The translations under genes and the position numbers were made by a program. Under the pieces are notes generated by a model that searched no databases, had not been told where the DNA came from, and worked only from the letters and a program-made list of their open reading frames with translations. Below, in pieces: positions 45,018 to 50,736 of a stretch of DNA of 50,736 nucleotides. The first letter of the stretch is position 1. Each line of letters opens with the position of its first letter. Origin of the DNA: Kangiellaceae bacterium (GTDB taxonomy: Bacteria; Pseudomonadota; Gammaproteobacteria; Enterobacterales; Kangiellaceae); the NCBI GenBank assembly GCA_026196875.1, contig JAPHTP010000051.1, positions 1 to 50,736 of the forward strand, written 5' to 3'.

Positions 45018-47129
45018 TTATTTGTAGTTTTTTAAAACTATCGAATCCCTCGGTAATTTTGCCCCGAGTTGCTCGACTAAATATTTAACTTGCTCATCCG
45101 CTAACAGCTTTTCTTGCGCCTGGTCAATTGCCAATTCATATAACCTGATCTGTCTTTGCTTAGGAGTTTCAATGTGATCAGAAAATGATTCTACTGACTC
45201 AAACACAATCACCAGATGACTATTTCCAAAATAATCTTTAAGCCCTTCGACTAGAATGTTGTTTATATTAGTAGTTAACAGAGAGTCCACTTTTTCAAGT
45301 ATTTGAATGTTTAGTTGGCTATTATCTACACTTGCAATTGAGTTTAAAATAACCTGCGCACCATTACCTTCTAAATTTAAAGCATTCACTACATGAAACC
45401 AGTTATTCGCGGAAATATCTTGTAAGTCTACTTTTTCTATCGGCTGAGTTTCTTCCTCAACAACATTTTCTTCCATAGAATCTTTTTCTAGTGGAATTAC
45501 AGTTTCTTCTGCTGCTTGTATTATCTGCCTTACTCTTGAGGCGGCACTAGAGTTTTCGATCTGTTCTTCACGTTCTACTTGCTGAACTTGTTCCACTTCA
45601 TTGTTGACGACAATTTCTAGTTTAGGTTTAGGCTCAGAGTCTGTTTCAGGCTCAAGAACTTCGTGAACAGCGGCTTCTCTAGTTTGCTGGTAAGAACTTT
45701 CCTGGGGTGTTGATTGAACAGATGGTTTGTTTGGCAGCACACCAACACTATTTTTATCGCTACTTATTTCATTTATTTGAACAGAGTTAGGTGGTGGCTC
45801 TATAGGGTTTTGCGCCTCATGTTTTTGCCCTTCAATTTTTTGGACTGAAACGCCTTCCGACCTATCAATTTTGGAGGAGCTTTCTAAGTTTTTAGCTTTT
45901 ATATCACCAGAGCTATGAATTCCAGATTGGCCAGGTTGTGTTAGTGCTGTATTTGGTTGTTCCGATTGTTTTTCCGATTGCTGCTCTGAATGACTAGTTG
46001 CTAATTGGACTTTTTTTTTAGTTACGTCAGGTCCTGCAGGCGAACCTCCTCCGGATGGTGAACGCTGCGGCTTAAAACTTAAAATACGCAACATCGCCAT
46101 TTCAAAACCATGCCTAGGATTTGGGCAAAATGGCAGATCCTTTCGCGCATTTAAGGAGAGCTGGTAATAAAGCTGTAGATCTGCTGGAGAAACCTTTTCA
46201 GCTGAAGTCACAACCTTTGGATCATTTGACACACCTGTCGCCTGGGCTACGGCAATTTGATGAAGTAAAGACAACCAATCAGCTAACAGCTCGTCATAGT
46301 CAGGTGCGTAATTTGCAATTTCTGCAATCGCGTTCATTAATGCTGACGCATCATTAGTTTGTAAAGCTTCGAGTAATTTGTAGGCATAAGCTCTGTCAAT
46401 AGCTCCAAGCATATCTAGAACTTTATCTTTAGCTACTTTATCACCGCAAAAAGCGATCGATTGGTCGAGTAAGCTCAACGCATCACGCATACTGCCATCC
46501 GCTCCAGACGCAATTGCTTGTAAAGCTTCTAAGTCAAACTCTATACCTTCTTCACCTAATATCATGCTTAGGTGATCGATAATCTCTTTCTCATCCATGC
46601 GACGCAAGTGAAATTGAAGACAACGAGAAAGTACCGTGATTGGCATTTTTTGCGGGTCAGTTGTAGCGAGTAAAAACACCACATGTGGCGGTGGCTCTTC
46701 CAACGTTTTAAGCAACGCATTAAAACTATGTCCGCTTAACATATGAACTTCATCTATTAAATAAACTTTGTATCGCCCCCTAGTTGGACGGTACTGAACA
46801 TTGTCAAGAAGTTCGCGGGTATCTTCTACCTTTGTTTTGGATGCAGCATCGATCTCTAACAGGTCAACAAAATTGCCTTGGCTAATTTCTACACAACTAG
46901 AACACTCGCCACATGGAGTTGCCGTTATGCCTTGTTCACAATTCAGGCTTTTGGCAAGAATTCGAGCAATGGTCGTTTTGCCGACACCTCGGGTACCGGT
47001 AAACAAATAGGCATGGTGCAGCCTTTGGCTTTGCAGCGCATTACTCAGTGCTTTTGCAGTTTGTGATTGTCCTACTAGCTGCTCAAAGTTGGCCGGGCGC
47101 CATTTGCGAGCTAAAACCTGATAACTCAT
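45018..47129 (-). CDS. dnaX: DNA polymerase III subunits tau and gamma
   Basis: The 703-residue tau product has the AAA+ module: Walker A GTRGVGKTT (about 44-52), zinc Cys set CEQG ... CGECSSC, Walker B VYLIDEVHML, and sensor LATTDPQKMP with SRC. Domain III ends near residue 365. After it comes a long, charged, low-complexity linker (QSEKQSEQPN and more) and a C-terminal domain that binds the alpha subunit and DnaB. At codons 371-373 (AAA AAA AAA, preceded by ACT) a run of nine A could shift ribosomes or RNA polymerase to -1; that frame reads SPISN and stops, giving a gamma-like product of about 378 residues. Both forms join delta and delta' in the clamp loader. Confidence 0.96.
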   Translation of the reverse strand: MSYQVLARKWRPANFEQLVGQSQTAKALSNALQSQRLHHAYLFTGTRGVGKTTIARILAKSLNCEQGITATPCGECSSCVEISQGNFVDLLEIDAASKTKVEDTRELLDNVQYRPTRGRYKVYLIDEVHMLSGHSFNALLKTLEEPPPHVVFLLATTDPQKMPITVLSRCLQFHLRRMDEKEIIDHLSMILGEEGIEFDLEALQAIASGADGSMRDALSLLDQSIAFCGDKVAKDKVLDMLGAIDRAYAYKLLEALQTNDASALMNAIAEIANYAPDYDELLADWLSLLHQIAVAQATGVSNDPKVVTSAEKVSPADLQLYYQLSLNARKDLPFCPNPRHGFEMAMLRILSFKPQRSPSGGGSPAGPDVTKKKVQLATSHSEQQSEKQSEQPNTALTQPGQSGIHSSGDIKAKNLESSSKIDRSEGVSVQKIEGQKHEAQNPIEPPPNSVQINEISSDKNSVGVLPNKPSVQSTPQESSYQQTREAAVHEVLEPETDSEPKPKLEIVVNNEVEQVQQVEREEQIENSSAASRVRQIIQAAEETVIPLEKDSMEENVVEEETQPIEKVDLQDISANNWFHVVNALNLEGNGAQVILNSIASVDNSQLNIQILEKVDSLLTTNINNILVEGLKDYFGNSHLVIVFESVESFSDHIETPKQRQIRLYELAIDQAQEKLLADEQVKYLVEQLGAKLPRDSIVLKNYK
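45994..46052 (-). promoter_or_regulatory. Predicted dnaX frameshift/slippage site
   Basis: On the minus strand nine A (46019-46011) are followed by G. An SD-like AGGA (46035-46032) lies 12 nt upstream and a stronger GGAGGAGG (46052-46045) further upstream. The -1 frame reaches TAG at 45996-45994 after five codons, and the +1 frame also stops at once (TCC AAT TAG). This is the arrangement known from E. coli (ribosomal -1) and Thermus (transcriptional slippage on A9). A clear downstream stem-loop is not visible. Confidence 0.7.
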
Positions 47130-47321
47130 TCAGTCTCTCTTAGACAGGAAATTGCATTTATTATAATCCAAGCACTAAAGCTATCACAGAGGCAATTGAA
47201 AGCAAGTAATAGTTAAGTTTGTTTTCGCCCAATAATCCATGTCAATTGTGCACAAACTAATCAAATTAGACTACGCGCTAAGCCTTGGTTTTAAAAGGAA
47301 GAAAATCAGGGAAAATATGGA

Positions 47322-47431
47322 GGCGACCTTACCAGCCACATCCCGGCACACGAGTCAATTGCTACCGTTGCTCCCTTCCGGGCCTGGCGGAGTTTACAAC
47401 CTATCGTTGCGAGAGGACCAATAAGGCCACC
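47322..47431 (-). ncRNA. ffs: Signal recognition particle RNA, small bacterial type (4.5S)
   Basis: The minus strand holds the conserved core: CAGGCCCGGAAGGGAGCA around the GGAA tetraloop, then GTGTGCCGGGATGTGGCTGG. The ends GGTGGCCTTA and TAAGGTCGCC pair fully, counting G-U pairs, which fixes the 5' end near 47431 and the 3' end near 47322. The RNA binds Ffh to direct nascent inner-membrane proteins. It is upstream of dnaX in the same direction and 12 nt downstream of tRNA-Ser. An apparent plus-strand frame across it is not a gene. Confidence 0.95.
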
Positions 47432-47443
47432 ATAATTCGTTTC

Positions 47444-47533
47444 TGGCGGTGAGTGAGGGATTCGAACCCTCGATACGGGTTAACGTATACACGCTTTCCA
47501 GGCGTGCTCCTTCAACCACTCGGACAACTCACC
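47444..47533 (-). tRNA. tRNA-Ser(GGA)
   Basis: The minus-strand 90-nt sequence folds as a class II tRNA: acceptor GGTGAGT paired with ACTCACC, discriminator G and genomically encoded CCA (47446-47444). The anticodon arm is CACGC CTGGAAA GCGTG with anticodon GGA (47499-47497), reading UCC and UCU. The long variable arm and GGTTCGAATCC T-arm confirm serine. Confidence 0.97.
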
Positions 47534-47576
47534 GAATCGCTAAAGCTTGATATTCATCAACTTGCGAGGCGCGTAG

Positions 47577-47603
47577 ATTATACAAAATCCTTTTAAATGG
47601 CAA
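47577..47603 (-). promoter_or_regulatory. Promoter of tRNA-Ser and ffs
   Basis: On the minus strand TTGCCA (47603-47598), a 15-nt spacer and a perfect TATAAT (47582-47577) lie about 45 nt upstream of the tRNA 5' end. A GC-rich discriminator (CTACGCGCC) follows, typical of stringently controlled stable-RNA promoters. The spacer is shorter than the usual 17. Confidence 0.6.
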
Positions 47604-47780
47604 TGCTTTATAAAATATAAATTTCGGTCTATGATAACGGGGCATCAGTAAATAATCCTGATTGCTCATCTGTTATCCATATTTAGGGTTAAACAGTGCT
47701 TCAAACTGGGTAAAATTAAACCAACAATAACAAATACATCAATATTAACACTTATATATTGATCAACTAAAAGGTATCGC

Positions 47781-48911
47781 ATGGACATCAAACTCTTGCT
47801 TCGTCTGATGGCTGAAAAAAACGCTTCCGATCTTTTTTTCAGTACAGGCGCTCCACCTCATATGAAAATTGAAGGTGTTTCGACTCCAATGGGACAAGGC
47901 GCAATGCCTCCTGGGGCGATAAAGGATATTGCATATGGATTGATGGATGAAAAACAAATCGAAGAATTTGAAGAAGAATGGGAACAAAATTTTGCTATTT
48001 CGGTCGGTGATATAGGTCGATTTCGTGTTAACGTATTTTTGCAACGCGGTGAAGTTGGTATGGTAATGCGCCATATCAAATCAGATATCGCCAGTATTGA
48101 AGAACTAAGGCTTCCTAGACAGGTCGCAGACTTAGTTATGGAACGCTCCGGTCTTGTTCTTGTATGTGGTCCCACAGGTAGTGGCAAATCAACGACGCTG
48201 GCCGCGATGATTGATTTTAGAAACAGGAAAGACACCAGTCATATTTTAACCATCGAAGATCCAATTGAGTTCCTTCATGAACATAAGCTCTCAATTATTG
48301 ATCAACGAGAAATAGGTGTAGATACTAAAAGCTTCCACAATGGCTTAAAGAACGCTATGCGCGAAGCTCCAGATGTCATTCTTATTGGCGAAATCAGGGA
48401 TGAGGAAGCAATGGGCTATGCCATTAGCTATGCACAGACCGGACACTTATGTCTTGCAACTATTCATGGCAACAACGCTAAGCAAGTATTAGAAAGAATT
48501 CGAAACTTGATCCCTTCAGAACAAAGGCAATCAGTTATGAAAGAACTTTCTAGCGTATTAAAAGGGATCGTTTCTCAACGCTTAGTGATGAGCCAAAAAG
48601 GAAAAAGGGTCGCAGCGCTCGAAATTTTGATGAAAGCCCCTGATATTCAAGAGATTATCCAAAAAGGAAACTTGGAAGAATTGAAGAAAGCTATCGAAAA
48701 ACACCACATGGATGGCATGATGTCCTTTGACCAATCACTTTTCAAACTCTATAAGGACGGAGTAATTACCAGAGAAGATGCGCTTAAGTTCGCAGAATCT
48801 CGAACCGACCTTAACTTACAAATGCGACTATCGGAAAGTGGTCAAAAAACAGCAAGAATGGAACCTGTAGCTAAAAAGAATGATGGACCAAATTTCTCAA
48901 CCAAGCTTTGA
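47781..48911 (+). CDS. pilU: Type IV pilus retraction ATPase PilU
   Basis: The 376-residue product has the PilT/PilU domains: N-terminal ASDLFFSTGAPPHMKIEG, Walker A CGPTGSGKSTT (about 130-138), Asp box LTIEDPIEF, Walker B DVILIGEIRDEEAM, and His box GHLCLATIHGNNA. LFFSxGAPP and the C-terminal tail beyond residue 345 favour PilU over PilT. PilU supports PilT in twitching retraction. No pilT is beside it. SD is weak (AAGGTATCGC). Confidence 0.88.
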   Translation: MDIKLLLRLMAEKNASDLFFSTGAPPHMKIEGVSTPMGQGAMPPGAIKDIAYGLMDEKQIEEFEEEWEQNFAISVGDIGRFRVNVFLQRGEVGMVMRHIKSDIASIEELRLPRQVADLVMERSGLVLVCGPTGSGKSTTLAAMIDFRNRKDTSHILTIEDPIEFLHEHKLSIIDQREIGVDTKSFHNGLKNAMREAPDVILIGEIRDEEAMGYAISYAQTGHLCLATIHGNNAKQVLERIRNLIPSEQRQSVMKELSSVLKGIVSQRLVMSQKGKRVAALEILMKAPDIQEIIQKGNLEELKKAIEKHHMDGMMSFDQSLFKLYKDGVITREDALKFAESRTDLNLQMRLSESGQKTARMEPVAKKNDGPNFSTKL

Positions 48912-48930
48912 TAGTGACTCAATAATAAGA

Positions 48931-48956
48931 AAGGAGCCCCTTGGCTCCTTTTTTTA
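48931..48956. terminator. Bidirectional terminator between pilU and nadA
   Basis: AAGGAGCC at 48931-48938 pairs with GGCTCCTT at 48943-48950 around CCTT, followed by a plus-strand T run to 48955. Downstream of nadA on the minus strand the same stem is followed by TTTCTTATT. It serves the two convergent genes. Confidence 0.85.
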
Positions 48957-48979
48957 TTTTTAAGGCTACTATTTAGTAT

Positions 48980-50008
48980 TTATTTCTTAAAACTGACCAT
49001 TCTCTCTAGAGGCCTAAGCGCCCTGTTAATAAGATCTTGCTCGACGAATATTTCATTATCTTTTTGTTCAAACACTTGTGCGAGATTTTCTAATTGATTC
49101 ATTTTCATCCAGGGACAGTGAGCGCAACTTCGACATGTCGCCCCCTCACCCGCTGTAGGTGCGATAATCAATTCCTTATCGGGTGCAGCCTGCTGCATTT
49201 TGTAGAAAATGCCTTTGTCTGTGGCCACAATAATTTGCTTTTGAGGTAAGGTCTGTGCTGCTTTGATTAATTGCGAAGTGGAACCTACGTGATCGGCTAA
49301 CGCGATAACAGACTCTGGCGATTCAGGATGAACAAGTACTGCGGCGTCCGGGTAAAGCTGCATAGTTTTTTCGAGTGCAATGTGTTTAAACTCATCATGC
49401 ACAATACAATGTCCTTGCCAGAGAATCATGTCTGCGCCGGTCTTTTGCTGAATATAACTTCCTAGGTGGCGATCAGGTGCCCATAATATCTTTTCACCTT
49501 TTGCATCAAGATGTTCAACAACATCAACTGCAATACTTGAAGTGATAACCCAATCAGCCAAGGCTTTTACCTCGGCTGATGTATTTGCGTAAACCACAAC
49601 AGTTCTATCAGGGTGCTGATCGATAAACTCTTTAAAATCTTTTGCCGGGCATCCTAGATCAAGAGAACAGGTAGCTTCTAGCGTCGGCATAATCACTCTT
49701 TTTTCAGGGCTCAACATCTTAGAGGTTTCACCCATAAACTTGACCCCAGCAACAACCAAAGTCTCTGCTTCGTGTCTTGCGCCGAATTTGGCCATTTCAA
49801 GTGAGTCACCGACAAATCCGCCGGTATCTTCAGCTAATTGTTGAATTTCCGGGTCGGTATAATAATGGGCAATTAGTACCGCATTATTCTGTTTAAGCTT
49901 TTCAATGCAAATCTGGCGAAGCTCATCAGATTCTTCTTTTGAAAGTACTCTAGGTGGTTTGGGAAATGGTATATCGATGCTCGTGTGAGCTAGTTCTTGG
50001 CTTAACAT
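48980..50008 (-). CDS. nadA: Quinolinate synthase
   Basis: The 342-residue product has the three 4Fe-4S Cys in [11 protein letters not shown] (about 113), [11 protein letters not shown] (about 202) and [15 protein letters not shown] (about 298), and the substrate motif [10 protein letters not shown]. It condenses iminoaspartate with dihydroxyacetone phosphate to quinolinate in NAD synthesis. No nadB or nadC nearby. Length matches E. coli NadA (347). Confidence 0.95.
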   Translation of the reverse strand: MLSQELAHTSIDIPFPKPPRVLSKEESDELRQICIEKLKQNNAVLIAHYYTDPEIQQLAEDTGGFVGDSLEMAKFGARHEAETLVVAGVKFMGETSKMLSPEKRVIMPTLEATCSLDLGCPAKDFKEFIDQHPDRTVVVYANTSAEVKALADWVITSSIAVDVVEHLDAKGEKILWAPDRHLGSYIQQKTGADMILWQGHCIVHDEFKHIALEKTMQLYPDAAVLVHPESPESVIALADHVGSTSQLIKAAQTLPQKQIIVATDKGIFYKMQQAAPDKELIIAPTAGEGATCRSCAHCPWMKMNQLENLAQVFEQKDNEIFVEQDLINRALRPLERMVSFKK

Positions 50009-50105
50009 CTTGATTTAATTATTTGGACATACTGGAAAATCACTAATCTGAGTATTATACCAACCACTAGCGACAGTATCACTGTTTAACAGGGCTAAAT
50101 AAGAA

Positions 50106-50129
50106 AAAAGCCTTCATAAGAAGGCTTTT
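50106..50129 (-). terminator. Rho-independent terminator of rmf
   Basis: AAAAGCCTTC (50106-50115) pairs with GAAGGCTTTT (50120-50129) around ATAA. On the minus strand the stem is followed by TTTTTTC. It lies about 70 nt past the rmf stop and before nadA. Confidence 0.85.
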
Positions 50130-50200
50130 GGTGGAGATTGTTTTATTCAAACAATGAGATTCTTTAGTTTTTTTGCTCGATCAATTCTCGAATAACTGCT

Positions 50201-50374
50201 TTAAGTGAAATAACCTCTACTAATTTCAGCCCTAGCCTCTCGCCAACCTCCGAGCCATTGCTCTTTGACATCTGCTGTACTAAATGGGCAAGCTTCACTG
50301 GATTTCCCGCTTATTCCTGCTGCAAATCCTTTATTGTGGGCTCTTTCGAAACGATCTCGCTTTTGTCTTTTCAT
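50201..50374 (-). CDS. rmf: Ribosome modulation factor
   Basis: The 57-residue product reads MKRQKRDRFERAHNKGFAAG and later CPF ... QWLGGWREARAE, matching E. coli RMF. RMF dimerises 70S ribosomes into inactive 100S particles in stationary phase or slow growth. I chose the ATG at 50372-50374: SD GAGGTGA is 8 nt upstream. An in-frame GTG at 50386 would overlap that SD and is unlikely. It has its own terminator and lies upstream of nadA on the same strand. Confidence 0.94.
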   Translation of the reverse strand: MKRQKRDRFERAHNKGFAAGISGKSSEACPFSTADVKEQWLGGWREARAEISRGYFT

Positions 50375-50386
50375 ATATGCAGTCAC

Positions 50387-50736
50387 CTCAAATTTTCGGT
50401 TTAAACTACAAAAACACGCTTGTTTTTGATCTTGTGAGTGCTAGATAGGTTATTTAGCACCAACCACTAGTAGACCTTAGGTTTATCTAAGAGGTTCCGC
50501 AAATAAAATTTTGTCATTAAAATGACAAAATCAATTGCTATCATGTTTAAGGCTTAATCTATTTTCTAGATACCAACTATAAGGTATTGATATTTAAGAG
50601 CATTGACTTCCTAACTTAGCTATACCAACCCTCGCCTACCAGGACCTTTTAGATCACTTTAATACCTAATTTTTATGAGATCTGATGAGTTTGTCACAGT
50701 CGGTATGCCTAGCAAGACCCCCTATTTCCTTAAAAA
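50387..50736. other. Upstream region of rmf with a perfect dyad
   Basis: This 350-bp stretch to the window end has no supported gene. It holds a perfect inverted repeat at 50508-50531, ATTTTGTCAT and ATGACAAAAT around TAAA, and a smaller dyad AAAAACA / TGTTTTT near 50409-50428. One or both may belong to the rmf promoter region; the first could also belong to a gene beyond the edge. Confidence 0.5.

Noticed and set aside
47239-47424. 61-codon plus-strand frame
   Set aside because: It runs antisense through the SRP RNA gene.
50059-50470. 12-bp direct repeat ACCAACCACTAG flanking the rmf region (50059-50070 and 50459-50470)
   Set aside because: Only two short copies 400 bp apart with no mobile-element genes between; chance or minor duplication cannot be excluded, but no attachment site is supported.
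1-50736. CRISPR arrays, insertion sequences, integrases, prophage genes
   Set aside because: No regularly spaced short repeats and no transposase, integrase or phage structural proteins were seen on either strand.

Overview
The window looks like chromosome of a mesophilic, probably marine gammaproteobacterium. The DNA is visibly AT-rich (G+C not computed). The evidence is the conserved order dnaX-ybaB-recR, the fatty-acid/cell-envelope cluster yceD-rpmF-plsX-fabD-fabG-acpP-fabF-pabC-mltG-tmk-holB-pilZ-tatD, a ribosome modulation factor (rmf), a PilU-type motor ATPase, and rluC-HAD, sppA and YceF-type maf genes nearby. Genus cannot be fixed from the sequence; a Kangiella/Aliikangiella-like lineage is a guess.

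Left accessory part (1-10335, all minus strand): the 5' 1370 codons of a two-partner-secretion filamentous-haemagglutinin-type exoprotein running off the left edge; a 704-residue surface lipoprotein with four Ig-like repeats, a PKD-like domain and BspA-type repeats; and a compact four-gene operon headed by a class 3 lipase without signal peptide, followed by a membrane protein, an acidic ankyrin-like protein and a lipoprotein. The last arrangement resembles a phospholipase effector with immunity/accessory proteins and is the best candidate here for an undescribed system.

Middle part (10719-28505): dapA-like gene, the periplasmic protease prc, glutaryl-CoA dehydrogenase gcdH, a YiiX-type permuted NlpC/P60 enzyme, a tandem universal stress protein, then the uninterrupted minus-strand fab cluster without fabH between plsX and fabD.

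Right part (28631-50736): Asp/Glu racemase, DUF2750 protein, Atm1-type ABC exporter overlapping a YceF-type maf, a class III cyclase-TolB-like-TPR receptor, a Cys-rich secreted protein, EamA transporter, HAD phosphatase overlapping rluC, an orphan HicB, fadH, sppA, ansA, then recR-ybaB-dnaX, the SRP RNA with a tRNA-Ser only 12 nt upstream, pilU, nadA and rmf. dnaX carries an A9 slippery run with a close -1 stop, predicting a short gamma-type product as in E. coli. No insertion sequence, prophage, integrase or CRISPR array was seen.
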